Part shown: piece by piece, positions 30,361-39,740 of the stretch
Layout: every line of letters starts with the position of its first letter
How positions within the stretch are numbered: position 1 is the stretch's first letter
Source of the DNA: Methylophilaceae bacterium
Lineage (GTDB): Bacteria > Pseudomonadota > Gammaproteobacteria > Burkholderiales > Methylophilaceae
Assembly: GCA_016778465.1 (NCBI GenBank)
Contig: JADHPM010000003.1
Coordinates: forward strand, 54,460-118,459
Direction of reading: 5' to 3'
DNA: 64,000 bases
Notes under the pieces: model-generated
Told to the model about the DNA's origin: nothing
What the model saw: the letters and a program-made list of their open reading frames with translations, nothing else
Databases searched by the model: none
Made by a program: the position numbers and the translations under genes

Positions 30361-31420
30361 TTTTTCTGCTGGCCCAGCGGTTCTTCCAAAGGAAGTTTTG
30401 CTTCAGGCACAATCTGAGCTTTTAGATTGGAATGGAACAGGAATGTCAGTCATGGAAATGTCTCATAGAGGCAAACATTACCTCTCTATTTTTGATGAGA
30501 CTGAGGCTAATTTAAGAAAATTATTTGACATACCCAAAAATTATAAGGTTTTATTTCTGCAGGGCGGGGCAATTACTCATAACTTTATGGTCCCAATGAA
30601 TCTCCTTAATGAGACCTCAGCAAGTTATATAGCTTCAGGTTATTGGTCAAAAAGAACCTTCAGTGATGCAAAGGTTTTTGGGGATATAAAATTAGGAGCT
30701 TCATCAGAAGCTGAGGATTTTTTAAAAGCACCTTGCTCACAAGATTGGATTTTTTCAGATGAAGATGCATACGTTCATTTTTGCATGAACGAGACAATTC
30801 ATGGAGTTGAATATTTTGAAACACCAAAAATTAAACCACCACTAGTTTGTGACATGTCCTCAAATATTCTTTCAAGACCGATGGATATTAAAAATTTTGG
30901 GGTTATTTACGCAGGGGCACAAAAAAATATTGGACCAGCAGGGCTTACCCTTGTTATTGTCCGTGATGACTTGCTGGAAAATGCTGATAAAAAAACGCCA
31001 ACTACATTAAATTGGAAAATTCAGTCCGATAATAAATCTATGATTAATACACCATCAACGTTTGGAATATATATTGCAGGGTTAGTTTTTAAATGGCTTT
31101 TAGAGCAAGGGGGATTAAAAAAAATTGAAGAACAAAATATAAAAAAAGCCTCAACTCTTTATGAATATATTGATTCAACGAGCTTTTACTACAATAATGT
31201 CCATAAAATTAACCGTTCAAGGATGAATGTTTCCTTTAGAATTAAAAATGATGCGCTTACAATGAAATTTGTTTCTGAAGCAGAAGCGGAGGGATTATAC
31301 CAATTAAAAGGCCATCGGCTTGTTGGGGGGCTTAGAGCATCGATTTATAATGCAATGCCTTTTGAGGGCATAAAAGCACTCATAGAATTTATGGAAAAAT
31401 TTAAGAAAAATAACGTATGA
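30344..31420 (+). CDS. serC: Phosphoserine aminotransferase
   Basis: 358 residues. It is a class V PLP aminotransferase serving serine and pyridoxine synthesis. The family start [11 protein letters not shown] and the PLP Lys194 in [13 protein letters not shown] are clear. It starts inside the end of gyrA and overlaps pheA by 4 nt. gyrA-serC-pheA-hisC-aroF is a familiar proteobacterial run. Confidence 0.97.
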   Translation: MSCQFNFSAGPAVLPKEVLLQAQSELLDWNGTGMSVMEMSHRGKHYLSIFDETEANLRKLFDIPKNYKVLFLQGGAITHNFMVPMNLLNETSASYIASGYWSKRTFSDAKVFGDIKLGASSEAEDFLKAPCSQDWIFSDEDAYVHFCMNETIHGVEYFETPKIKPPLVCDMSSNILSRPMDIKNFGVIYAGAQKNIGPAGLTLVIVRDDLLENADKKTPTTLNWKIQSDNKSMINTPSTFGIYIAGLVFKWLLEQGGLKKIEEQNIKKASTLYEYIDSTSFYYNNVHKINRSRMNVSFRIKNDALTMKFVSEAEAEGLYQLKGHRLVGGLRASIYNAMPFEGIKALIEFMEKFKKNNV

Positions 31421-32487
31421 AAAAGAATTTAAATAAACTGAGAATTGATATCGACAAAATAGATCAAGAGATTTTGGAATTACTCTCTCAGCGCGCCGGA
31501 ATCGCAAAAGAAATTGGTCGGTTAAAGAATGACGGCGTTATATACAAACCAGAGCGAGAAGCGAGCCTTCTCGCTAAATTGAAAAAATTAAATAATGGAC
31601 CATTATCCCAAGCAAGTATCAATAATATATTTAAATCTATTATTTCTAATTGTCGTGCACTCGAGAAAAAGTTAAGTGTTTCTTTTTTGGGGCCATTGGG
31701 TACTTTTAGTGAGGAAGCGACAATCAAGCATTTTGGTGAGAATATTGATGCGATTCCAACTAATAGTATTGATGAAGTATTCAGTCAAGTTCAGTCCGAT
31801 ATTGCTCATTATGGTGTGGTTCCCGTCGAGAATTCTACCGAGGGCGCAATAAGCAGGACTTTAGACTTGTTATTAACAAAAGATCTTAAAATCTGTGGTG
31901 AAATTATCTTACCTGTTCATCATTGTTTGATTTCAAAAAACCGCAGTTTAAACACGATCAATAAAGTCTATGCGCACGGCCAATCTCTCGCGCAGTGTCA
32001 TGATTGGCTAATGAATAATATGCCTAATGTAGACAAAGTGGCAGTTACAAGCAATGCTGAAGGAGCCCGCCTAGCTGCAAGTCACAGGAATGCGGCAGCA
32101 ATTGCGAGTAGCAAAGCAGCAGATCTATATAAACTCAACAACTTGTTTGAAAATATTGAGGACGACAGAAAAAACTCAACAAGGTTCTTGGTTGTCTCAA
32201 AGCAAGAGGTTGATCCCAGTGGAAATGATAAAACCTCCATTGTTGTTGCAACAAAGAATAAGCCAGGAGCGATAGCTGATCTTGTTTCCCCATTTGCTAA
32301 AAATAAAGTCAGTATGACAAAGCTAGAATCCAGACCTGCAAGAATTGGTTTGTGGGAGTATGTTTTTTTTATCGATGTGGAGGGGCATTATAAAGATAAA
32401 AAAGTAAGGTTATCTGTAGATCAAGTAGAGACACAAGCGTCTTTCATAAAGCTGCTTGGCTCCTATCCTGCAAGTCATGACAATTAA
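31417..32487 (+). CDS. pheA: Bifunctional chorismate mutase/prephenate dehydratase
   Basis: 356 residues in three parts. An AroQ-type chorismate mutase (about 1-88, LRIDIDKIDQEILELLSQRAGIA) comes first. The prephenate dehydratase follows (about 90-270, FLGPLGTFSEEA, with NSTEGAISRT and DRKNSTRFLVV). Last is a C-terminal ACT domain (about 275-350) that normally gives phenylalanine feedback. It makes phenylpyruvate from chorismate. Its 3' end overlaps hisC by 11 nt. Confidence 0.97.
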   Translation: MKKNLNKLRIDIDKIDQEILELLSQRAGIAKEIGRLKNDGVIYKPEREASLLAKLKKLNNGPLSQASINNIFKSIISNCRALEKKLSVSFLGPLGTFSEEATIKHFGENIDAIPTNSIDEVFSQVQSDIAHYGVVPVENSTEGAISRTLDLLLTKDLKICGEIILPVHHCLISKNRSLNTINKVYAHGQSLAQCHDWLMNNMPNVDKVAVTSNAEGARLAASHRNAAAIASSKAADLYKLNNLFENIEDDRKNSTRFLVVSKQEVDPSGNDKTSIVVATKNKPGAIADLVSPFAKNKVSMTKLESRPARIGLWEYVFFIDVEGHYKDKKVRLSVDQVETQASFIKLLGSYPASHDN

Positions 32488-33577
32488 TATAAGTGTTCCA
32501 ACACATATTTGTGAGATTGAACCCTATCAAGGGGGGCGTCCCATCAAAGAGGTTGCTCGAGAACTTAATCTTGATGAGAGTAAAATTATTAAACTGGCGT
32601 CCAATGAAAATCCATTGGGCGTAAGCCCAAGAGTTAAAAAAATTATCCAAAGATCTTTTGACGGAGTTGAGCGTTATCCTGATGGAAATGGTTACCATCT
32701 AAAACAAGCTATTGCAACCAAGTTCAATCTTGCTGATAGGCAAATTATCTTAGGTAACGGATCCAACGATATACTTGAGCTTGTTGCCAGAACATTTCTT
32801 ACCTCGTCTGATGAAGCTATTTTTTCTAAACACGCTTTTGCAGTTTACAAGCTCGTAGTAAAAGCCACTGGCGCAAAGGGTTTAGAGGTTCCAGCAAAAA
32901 ATTATGAGCATGATCTGGAGGCGTTTAAAAAAGCGATAACAACTAAAACAAAAGTTATTTTTATTGCAAATCCAAATAACCCTACTGGAACCCTTATTGA
33001 AAAAAAAGTCCTGTATGACTTCTTATCAACTGTCCCGAAAACTGTATTAGTAGTTTTGGATGAAGCATACGATGAATACTTAGGGGATGAATTTAAATCA
33101 GAGGCTTTCGCATGGTTAGAAAAGTTTCCCCATCTCTTGATCTCTAGAAGCTTCTCAAAGGCTCATGGTTTAGCAGGACTGAGGGTAGGTTACGGCGTTA
33201 CTGATCAACGACTTGCCGATTATATGAACAGAATAAGACAGCCTTTTAATGTCAATCATGTTGCACAGTTGGCTGCAATTGAGTCTCTCGCTGATGATGA
33301 TTTTTTGAAACAAAGTAAACAAACTAATGATGAAGGTATGCAGCAGTTAACTAATGGTTTTGAGGCTCTTAATATAAAATATATCTCCTCATATGGAAAC
33401 TTTATCAGCTTTAAACTTAAAGACGAACAAGCCGCAATGATGTATTATCACCATTTATTAAAAAATGGCGTTATTGTAAGACCCATAGCAAACTATGGAA
33501 TGCCCGATTTTCTTAGAGTGAGTATCGGACTTAGAAATGAGAATAAAATCTTTCTTGATCAATTAGCAAGCATTTAA
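32477..33577 (+). CDS. hisC: Histidinol-phosphate aminotransferase
   Basis: 366 residues from the ATG at 32477, preferred over an in-frame TTG at 32456 because it gives the normal N-terminus and a short overlap with pheA. It is a class I/II PLP aminotransferase with LDEAYDEY and SRSFSKAHGLAGLRVGY, PLP Lys228. Sited in an aromatic operon (pheA and aroF flank it), it probably acts on both histidinol phosphate and aromatic keto acids, as this subfamily can. That dual role is inference. Confidence 0.93.
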   Translation: MTINISVPTHICEIEPYQGGRPIKEVARELNLDESKIIKLASNENPLGVSPRVKKIIQRSFDGVERYPDGNGYHLKQAIATKFNLADRQIILGNGSNDILELVARTFLTSSDEAIFSKHAFAVYKLVVKATGAKGLEVPAKNYEHDLEAFKKAITTKTKVIFIANPNNPTGTLIEKKVLYDFLSTVPKTVLVVLDEAYDEYLGDEFKSEAFAWLEKFPHLLISRSFSKAHGLAGLRVGYGVTDQRLADYMNRIRQPFNVNHVAQLAAIESLADDDFLKQSKQTNDEGMQQLTNGFEALNIKYISSYGNFISFKLKDEQAAMMYYHHLLKNGVIVRPIANYGMPDFLRVSIGLRNENKIFLDQLASI

Positions 33578-33587
33578 GGTTAAAAAA

Positions 33588-34610
33588 ATGATTATTGTGA
33601 TGAATAAAACTGCGACTGATGAGCAAATTGATAATGTTTTGAGTCGCATTAAAGAAAAGGGACTCGAAGCAAGTATCTCTAAAGGTATTGAAAAGACAGT
33701 CATTGGCGCTATCGGTGATGAGAGGTTACTCGATGAGGAATTACTTGCGTCTCTCCCGGGAGTTGAGCAAGCTTTACATATTGTTAAGCCTTATAAAATC
33801 GTTGCTAGGGATTGGCATAACGAAGATACTGTAATTGATATCAGAGGTCATCGTATCGGAGGAAACGATATTCAAATAATCTCTGGACCTTGTTCGGTTG
33901 AAACTCCAATACAAATGGAGCAAGCAGCAAAAGCTGTTAAAGATGCAGGTATAAATTTAATGCGCGGAGGGGCTTTTAAACCTCGAACAAGCCCTTACAC
34001 CTTTCAGGGTGTAGGATTTGAAGGTTTGGAGATGTTTAGAACGGCAGCGGATAGGGAAGGGCTGCCTATTGTTACCGAATTACTGGATATTCGTCATCTT
34101 GATACTTTTCTTGAAAAAAAAGTGGATGTCATACAAATTGGCACAAGAAGCATGCAAAACTTCGAGTTACTTAGGGAAGTTGGAAAAATTAACGTACCTG
34201 TAATTCTTAAACGAGGCATGTCAGCTACTATTTCTGAGTGGCTAATGGCCGCAGAGTATATTGCTTCAGGCGGTAATCATAATATTATTTTTTGCGAAAG
34301 AGGTATTAGAACTTTTGAGACATATTACAGAAATGTTTTAGATGTTACTGCCATTCCGGTTCTTAAGAAAGAAACACATCTACCTGTTATTATTGACCCC
34401 TCTCATGCTGGAGGAAAAGCATGGATGGTTGCTGCTTTATCAAGGGCTGCTATCGCTGCCGGAGCTGATGGCTTGTTGGTAGAAATGCATCCAAACCCAT
34501 GTGAAGCTTGGTGTGATGCCGATCAGGCTATTAATCCAGAGGAATTAAAAAGCCTTATGACAGAATTAACGCAAATAGCTAAGATACTAGGTCGTAATAT
34601 TAATCAGTAA
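33588..34610 (+). CDS. aroF: 3-deoxy-7-phosphoheptulonate synthase (AroF I-beta type)
   Basis: 340 residues. It makes DAHP from PEP and erythrose 4-phosphate, the first shikimate step. It has an N-terminal ferredoxin-like regulatory domain (about 1-70, MIIVMNKTATDEQIDNVLSRI), followed by the KDO8PS-like barrel with SGPCSVET, GGAFKPRTSPYTFQG and DPSHAGG. The N-terminal domain marks the I-beta class found in Thermotoga and many bacteria, not the AroG/F/H class of E. coli. A strong terminator follows directly. Confidence 0.95.
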   Translation: MIIVMNKTATDEQIDNVLSRIKEKGLEASISKGIEKTVIGAIGDERLLDEELLASLPGVEQALHIVKPYKIVARDWHNEDTVIDIRGHRIGGNDIQIISGPCSVETPIQMEQAAKAVKDAGINLMRGGAFKPRTSPYTFQGVGFEGLEMFRTAADREGLPIVTELLDIRHLDTFLEKKVDVIQIGTRSMQNFELLREVGKINVPVILKRGMSATISEWLMAAEYIASGGNHNIIFCERGIRTFETYYRNVLDVTAIPVLKKETHLPVIIDPSHAGGKAWMVAALSRAAIAAGADGLLVEMHPNPCEAWCDADQAINPEELKSLMTELTQIAKILGRNINQ

Positions 34611-34636
34611 CTCATGGATATCATGAGTTTTTTTTA
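34609..34636 (+). terminator. Intrinsic terminator after aroF
   Basis: AACTCATG (34609-34616) and CATGAGTT (34622-34629) pair around a GATAT loop and lead into a T-run. The first arm starts within the aroF stop codon. It separates the gyrA-aroF block from the pqq genes. Confidence 0.9.
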
Positions 34637-34708
34637 GATGTTTTACCCTGTCAAAAAGACGTCATCTGCTTCAATATTCGTTTTTAAAATTTATTACATG
34701 AGGATGGT

Positions 34709-35623
34709 ATGCATATTAGGGTTTTAGGTTCTGGTGCTGGTGGTGGTTTTCCCCAATGGAATTGTAATTGTGAAAATTGTAAGGGACTTAGGACACATTC
34801 TATTGAGTCATCCGCAAGAACTCAGTCATCGATTACCGTTAGCTCTAATGAAGAAAATTGGATTTTATTCAATGCTTCTCCAGATATTCGCGCACAAATT
34901 GAATCTTTTCCACCTTTGCAGCCAGCGCGAAAAATTCGTGATACGGGTATAGCATCCATAATCTTATGTGACGGCCAGATCGACCATACGACTGGTTTGC
35001 TTATTCTGAGAGAACATGATAAACCATGGGATATTTATTGCACAAAGTCAGTCTACGAGGATATGACAACGGGCTATCCAATTTTTAACATATTAGGTCA
35101 TTTTAGAGGTGTAAATTGGCACGAAGTAGCCACTGAACAAGAGCCTTTTACCATCCCCAAAGCCGATGATTTAGTCTTTACAGCTGTTCCCTTAAAAAGT
35201 GAGGCGCCACCCTATTCTCCGCACAGACACAACACCGTCCCTGGTGACAATGTAGGCTATCGGGTCGAAGATAAAAGAACTAATAAGAATCTTTTTTATG
35301 CGCCTGGTTTAGGTGTAATTGAAGATCATGTCCTTGAATATATGAGTAACGCTGATGTAATTTTGGTTGACGGAACTGTTTGGACAAATGATGAAATGTC
35401 GCGCCATGGTATCAACGATAAATTAGCGAGTGAGATGGGTCACCTCGACCAATCAAGCAAGGGTGGAATAATGGAAACTTTAAGCGCGCTTTCTAAACCA
35501 AGAAAAATACTCATCCATATTAATAACACAAACCCTATCCTGAGAGAGGATTCTGCTGAACGTCAAATACTTAATGATCACGGAATTGAAGTTGCATTCG
35601 ACGGAATGGATATTATTTTATAA
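34709..35623 (+). CDS. pqqB: Pyrroloquinoline quinone biosynthesis protein PqqB
   Basis: 304 residues with a metallo-beta-lactamase fold. The N-terminal GSGAGGGFPQWNCNC and a CNCENC zinc knot are diagnostic. Histidines in QIDHTTGLL, HLDQSSKGG and HRHNTVPG provide metal-ligand candidates. PqqB hydroxylates the tyrosine-derived precursor in PQQ synthesis. GAGGA precedes the ATG. The 72-bp region upstream has no pqqA-like peptide gene. Confidence 0.96.
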   Translation: MHIRVLGSGAGGGFPQWNCNCENCKGLRTHSIESSARTQSSITVSSNEENWILFNASPDIRAQIESFPPLQPARKIRDTGIASIILCDGQIDHTTGLLILREHDKPWDIYCTKSVYEDMTTGYPIFNILGHFRGVNWHEVATEQEPFTIPKADDLVFTAVPLKSEAPPYSPHRHNTVPGDNVGYRVEDKRTNKNLFYAPGLGVIEDHVLEYMSNADVILVDGTVWTNDEMSRHGINDKLASEMGHLDQSSKGGIMETLSALSKPRKILIHINNTNPILREDSAERQILNDHGIEVAFDGMDIIL

Positions 35624-35635
35624 AGGAATTTCGGT

Positions 35636-36367
35636 ATGACAGAACCTTGGAGTCGTGAGGAATTTGAAAATCAATTAAGAGAAAAAGGCAGAGGATATCA
35701 TATCTATCATCCTTTTCATGTTCTTATGTATGAAGGTAAGCTGACAAAAGAACAATTACAAAGTTGGGTCGCTAACCGATTTTATTACCAGATAGGTATC
35801 CCGCAAAAAGATGCTGCGATCTTATCTAACTGCCCTGACAAAGAAATTCGAAAAGAATGGATCGTTAGAATCATCGACCATGATGGGGATGGGCAGGCTG
35901 AGGGTGGAATCGAGGCATGGATTCAGTTGGGTAAAGCAGTCGGTTTGACAAGGGATGACGTGACATCATTAAAGATGGTTTCCCCAGGAGTGCGGTTTGC
36001 GGTTGATGCTTATATTAACTTTGCTAAACAACGAACTTGGCAAGAATCAATTTGCTCCTCATTAACTGAGTTATTTGCTCCTCACATACATCAACAAAGG
36101 ATTAGTTCATGGCCTGAAATGTATCCCTGGATTGACGAGTCCGGTCTTTCATATTTTAAAAAACGCCTTACAGAGGCCAGACGTGATGTGGAGCACGGTC
36201 TAACAGTCACGCTGGAGCACTTTAGTCAATCTAGAGAAATGCAAGAAAAAGCATTAAATATCCTTCAATTCAAACTTGATGTACTCTGGGTAATAGCAGA
36301 TTCCATAATGCTGGCATCTGCTGATATTAAAGTTGAAGGACGTGACTACTTGAGGCAACCTAGATAA
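35636..36367 (+). CDS. pqqC: Pyrroloquinoline-quinone synthase PqqC
   Basis: 243 residues, all-helical TENA/THI-4-like fold. It carries out the final ring closure and eight-electron oxidation to PQQ. The conserved [10 protein letters not shown] near residue 20, [18 protein letters not shown] and IDHDGD are present. It follows pqqB by 12 bp and abuts pqqD exactly. Confidence 0.97.
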   Translation: MTEPWSREEFENQLREKGRGYHIYHPFHVLMYEGKLTKEQLQSWVANRFYYQIGIPQKDAAILSNCPDKEIRKEWIVRIIDHDGDGQAEGGIEAWIQLGKAVGLTRDDVTSLKMVSPGVRFAVDAYINFAKQRTWQESICSSLTELFAPHIHQQRISSWPEMYPWIDESGLSYFKKRLTEARRDVEHGLTVTLEHFSQSREMQEKALNILQFKLDVLWVIADSIMLASADIKVEGRDYLRQPR

Positions 36368-36652
36368 ATGACTTCTGAAAAAAACCACATCTACAAGATT
36401 GCAGACCATCATCGCTTTCAGTGGGAAAAAGCACAGAATTGTTACGTTATTTTATTCCCAGAGGGAATGGTTAAACTTAATGGCAGCGCTGGGGAGGTTT
36501 TAAAGCTTGTTGATGGTAAGACAACAGCGGAAGAGATTGTTAAAAAATTACAGCTACAATTTCCTGACGTTAATGATATTGAAAAGGATATTCTCGCAAT
36601 GCTTGATTTCGCGATTGGTAAGGCTTGGATAGAGAAAGTAAACGAGGGGTAA
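36368..36652 (+). CDS. pqqD: PQQ biosynthesis peptide chaperone PqqD
   Basis: 94 residues, the usual size. It has a small winged-helix-like RiPP recognition element with FQWEKAQNCYVILFPEGMVKLN and LVDGKTTAEEIV. PqqD binds the PqqA precursor peptide and presents it to PqqE. Its start codon follows the pqqC stop with no gap. Presence of PqqD implies a PqqA peptide encoded elsewhere. Confidence 0.95.
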   Translation: MTSEKNHIYKIADHHRFQWEKAQNCYVILFPEGMVKLNGSAGEVLKLVDGKTTAEEIVKKLQLQFPDVNDIEKDILAMLDFAIGKAWIEKVNEG

Positions 36653-36656
36653 ATCT

Positions 36657-37841
36657 ATGGCACAGCAAAATAACGGAGTAGATTCAAATATCACTAATAA
36701 ACAACCTCTATGGTTATTGGCGGAAATTACATACCGGTGCCCGTTGCACTGTGCTTTTTGCTACAACCCCACAGATTATGCTAACCACACTAATAATGAA
36801 TTAGATACCAAGGGTTGGATTAAGGTCCTTAATCAAGCACGAGAGCTCGGTGCTTTACAACTAGGTATCTCAGGCGGCGAACCTTTACTTAGAGATGATA
36901 TTGAGACAATAGTTGAGGAGGCTCACAGCTTAGGTTATTACAGTAACCTCATCACATCTGGTGTTGGCCTGACTGAAAAAAGAATTGATGCTTTTAAAAA
37001 GGGCGGGCTAGACCATATACAACTCTCCATGCATGATATTACTGAGGAAATTAGCAATTTTGTTACGGATACACGTACCTTCAAATTAAAACAAAAGGTT
37101 GCGGCCATGATCAAAGATCGTGGCTATCCAATGGTTTTAAATGTTGTTATCCACCGTTATAACATTGAGCATATACCAGAAATTTTAGAGATGGCTGAGA
37201 AGCTAGGTGCTGACTATGTTGAGTTAGCAAACACACAATATTATGGCTGGTCATTGCTTAACAGAAATCAACTAATGCCGACCAAAGAGCAGGTCGATAA
37301 AGCTGAGGAAGTCACTAATCGTTTTAGAGACAAAGTTGGCAACAAGATGAAGGTATTTTTTGTTGTGCCTGATTATTTTGGTAACCGTCCTAAGAAGTGT
37401 ATGAATGGCTGGGGAGAGGTCTTTATGATCGTAACTGCAGATGGAGATGTTTTGCCATGTCATTCTGCGCGCGTGCTGCCAAATATGAAATTCCCTAATG
37501 TCAAAAATAACGAATTAGGTTACGCGTGGCATGAATCACCTGCCTTTAATAAATACCGTGGCGATTCGTGGATGAAAGAGCCTTGCAGAACTTGCCCAGA
37601 AAAAGAAAACGATCTAGGCGGTTGTCGATGCCAAGCTTTCTTAATTACAGGAGATGCAGAGGGTGCAGATCCGGTGTGCGATAAAGCTCCTGGAAGACCG
37701 TTAATTGTTAAGGCAGTAGAGGATGCACAAAATGGTGTTTTAAAAGAACAGCCTATTGTTTTTAGAACGAATAAAAACTCTCAACGCGTTATTGATGGAG
37801 AAGAGAAAGATCGCTTAGCAGATTTTCATGCTTTACCTTAA
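36657..37841 (+). CDS. pqqE: PqqA peptide cyclase PqqE (radical SAM)
   Basis: 394 residues. The radical SAM cluster cysteines are C28, C32 and C35 (RCPLHCAFC). The C-terminal SPASM domain supplies further Fe-S ligands in CMNGWGE, LPCHSARVLP and CRTCPEKENDLGGCRCQAF. It forms the Glu-Tyr carbon-carbon crosslink in PqqA. It is the last gene of pqqBCDE. PQQ is the cofactor of methanol dehydrogenases, which supports a methylotroph. Confidence 0.97.
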   Translation: MAQQNNGVDSNITNKQPLWLLAEITYRCPLHCAFCYNPTDYANHTNNELDTKGWIKVLNQARELGALQLGISGGEPLLRDDIETIVEEAHSLGYYSNLITSGVGLTEKRIDAFKKGGLDHIQLSMHDITEEISNFVTDTRTFKLKQKVAAMIKDRGYPMVLNVVIHRYNIEHIPEILEMAEKLGADYVELANTQYYGWSLLNRNQLMPTKEQVDKAEEVTNRFRDKVGNKMKVFFVVPDYFGNRPKKCMNGWGEVFMIVTADGDVLPCHSARVLPNMKFPNVKNNELGYAWHESPAFNKYRGDSWMKEPCRTCPEKENDLGGCRCQAFLITGDAEGADPVCDKAPGRPLIVKAVEDAQNGVLKEQPIVFRTNKNSQRVIDGEEKDRLADFHALP

Positions 37842-37863
37842 TCCCATATAATCATAGGTAAAT

Positions 37864-39045
37864 ATGAGCTTCTTCCTTAATCCAAAAGTTATTACTTTGG
37901 CGATGCTAGCAAGTCTTGCACCATTCGCCATTGATACCTACCTTCCTGCTTTTCATATCATTGCACTCGATTTGCACTCAAATCCGAATGCGATTCAACA
38001 AAGCTTAACCTTTTACCTTGCACCTTATACGCTGATGACTTTATTTCATGGCGCTATCTCAGATTCAATTGGGAGAATAAAAACCATGAAGTTTGGGTTG
38101 GGTCTATTTTTCTTTGCCTCTATTGGTTGTGCTCTGGCAACTTCGGTTGAGATGTTATGGTTTTTTAGGGTCCTTCAAGGTATTGGAGGCGGGGCAGGGA
38201 ATGTAGTTGCACGCGCGATGGTGAGGGACCTTTATCAAGGCCCTGAAGCCCAAAGGGTAATGGCTACTATCCAGATTATTTTTGGGATTGCCCCTGCAGT
38301 GGCACCAATGATCGGTGGACTGCTATTGGCTTTTCATTGGCAAGTAATATTTATTTTTTTAGCAATCTATGCCGCCTTATCTATTTTTCTGGCAAAAAAA
38401 ATTCTACCTGAAACGATTGCAAAAAAGGATTTACTTCCTTTCTCATTTAATTCAATCTTATCTCGGTATGCTAAAGCTCTATCGAACAAAGAGTTTCTTC
38501 TGCTTATTCTCTCTGTTTCTGCTAACTTTTCAGCTTTTTTTATTTATGTATTAGCGAGTCCTGTTTTTTTAATTGATCATTTAGGATTTAATGCGCAACA
38601 GTTTGGCTATCTTTTTATACCAACCGTTACGGGGATGATGATAGGATCCTTTATTTCAAAAAGAGCAGCTGGAGTGATTGCGCCCGCAAAGCTACTTAAA
38701 GCTGGATACTTTTGGATGTTTTTTATTACTTTGAGTAATTTACTGTTTTGCGCCTTTTTTAACAATAATACTATCTTTAATATTGGCTTTATTGCGCTTT
38801 ATAATGTAGGTATGGCAGCAGTAATGCCAGTCATATCCATTGCAGCTTTAGATTGTTTTCCAAAAATGCGAGGAACTGCTGCATCAGGTCAAGCTTTTAT
38901 GCAAATGATGTTTTCAACCCTGGTCGCCGGTTTGGTTATTCCAACTTTATGGTTCTCAACGCTTGGTTTGGCAGTAGGGTTTTTTACGATTTTTTGCCTT
39001 GGGTTTGCATTCGTTATACAAACCCAAGCATGGAATACAGACTAG
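37864..39045 (+). CDS. Bcr/CflA-type MFS efflux transporter
   Basis: 393 residues with about twelve membrane helices. The early AIDTYLPAF motif and GAISDSIGRIKTM (MFS motif A) are typical of the Bcr/CflA drug-resistance family; RVLQGIGGGAGNVVARAMVRD follows. The substrate is unknown. It is 22 bp downstream of pqqE, so possibly cotranscribed, and its stop overlaps by 4 nt the end of the lipoprotein gene on the other strand. Confidence 0.9.
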   Translation: MSFFLNPKVITLAMLASLAPFAIDTYLPAFHIIALDLHSNPNAIQQSLTFYLAPYTLMTLFHGAISDSIGRIKTMKFGLGLFFFASIGCALATSVEMLWFFRVLQGIGGGAGNVVARAMVRDLYQGPEAQRVMATIQIIFGIAPAVAPMIGGLLLAFHWQVIFIFLAIYAALSIFLAKKILPETIAKKDLLPFSFNSILSRYAKALSNKEFLLLILSVSANFSAFFIYVLASPVFLIDHLGFNAQQFGYLFIPTVTGMMIGSFISKRAAGVIAPAKLLKAGYFWMFFITLSNLLFCAFFNNNTIFNIGFIALYNVGMAAVMPVISIAALDCFPKMRGTAASGQAFMQMMFSTLVAGLVIPTLWFSTLGLAVGFFTIFCLGFAFVIQTQAWNTD

Positions 39046-39368
39046 TTACACATGTAAACATGATAGAGCGCTGATTGGGTGCCTCGGCCCTCTTCATATT
39101 TTTCAATCATCATTACAGTGTTGCCACCTTCTTTGAAGGCTGCATTTTTCGCTAACTTATCTAGATCTTTTTCAATATAGCCTGTTAGACGCTCAGCATA
39201 GCCCGTATGCCTTACCTTTACTGCCGCTTTTGGTTCACACTTTTCATTATCTATCGAGCTAACCACACTAACGCCATCTGCACCAGGTTCGCCATCTACA
39301 AACGATTCAGTAGCTACACAAGCAGATAATGATACTGAAGCCAGTAAAAGTAAATAATAATTTTTCAT
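39042..39368 (-). CDS. Small lipoprotein
   Basis: 108 residues. A signal peptide ends in the lipobox LSAC, so Cys17 should be lipidated. The mature part has the pattern NEKCEPKAAV ... LAKNAAFKEGGNTVMMI ... ALYHVYMC, reminiscent of DUF4156/RcsF-like lipoproteins with a conserved Cys pair. The function is unknown. It lies 2 bp downstream of fdxA and is probably part of the same transcript. Confidence 0.7.
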   Translation of the reverse strand: MKNYYLLLLASVSLSACVATESFVDGEPGADGVSVVSSIDNEKCEPKAAVKVRHTGYAERLTGYIEKDLDKLAKNAAFKEGGNTVMMIEKYEEGRGTQSALYHVYMCN

Positions 39369-39370
39369 CT

Positions 39371-39697
39371 TTAACCCTCTATTAATAGTTTTCGCTTGTC
39401 TGAAATTTTAGCAAATTTATCGGCATCTGGTAAGGGTTCTTTTCTTGATGAGAGTATTGGCCATACTTTGGCGAGTTTGGCGTTAATCTCAATAAATTCT
39501 TGCTGATCTTCTGGCACATCATCCTCTGCAAAAATTGCTTCCACAGGGCATTCTGCAACACATAGCGTGCAATCGATGCATTCTTCAGGATCAATTGCTA
39601 GAAAGTTTGGCCCCTCGACAAAGCAGTCAACAGGGCAAACATCCACACAGTCTGTATATTTACATTGAATGCAATTTTCAGTTACAACGTAGGTCAT
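39371..39697 (-). CDS. fdxA: FdxA-type 7Fe ferredoxin
   Basis: 108 residues. Cysteines at 9, 17 and 50 fit a 3Fe-4S cluster, and those at 21, 40, 43 and 46 a 4Fe-4S cluster, as in FdxA proteins. Two more cysteines (12, 25) are present. The helical C-terminal extension ([21 protein letters not shown]) is family-typical. It lies 43 bp downstream of cysN on the same strand with its own GAAGGA ribosome site. Its position suggests, but does not prove, a role as electron donor to the sulfite reductase. Confidence 0.95.
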   Translation of the reverse strand: MTYVVTENCIQCKYTDCVDVCPVDCFVEGPNFLAIDPEECIDCTLCVAECPVEAIFAEDDVPEDQQEFIEINAKLAKVWPILSSRKEPLPDADKFAKISDKRKLLIEG

Positions 39698-39740
39698 ATT
39701 TATCCTTCATTTAGTTTTGGGTATTTTAATTTATTTTCAA

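Noticed and set aside
32456..32476. TTG start for hisC
   Set aside because: The ATG at 32477 matches the family and leaves a normal short overlap.
34637..34708. Frame overlapping the pqqB start as a pqqA candidate
   Set aside because: It has no Glu-x3-Tyr core and runs into pqqB in another frame.
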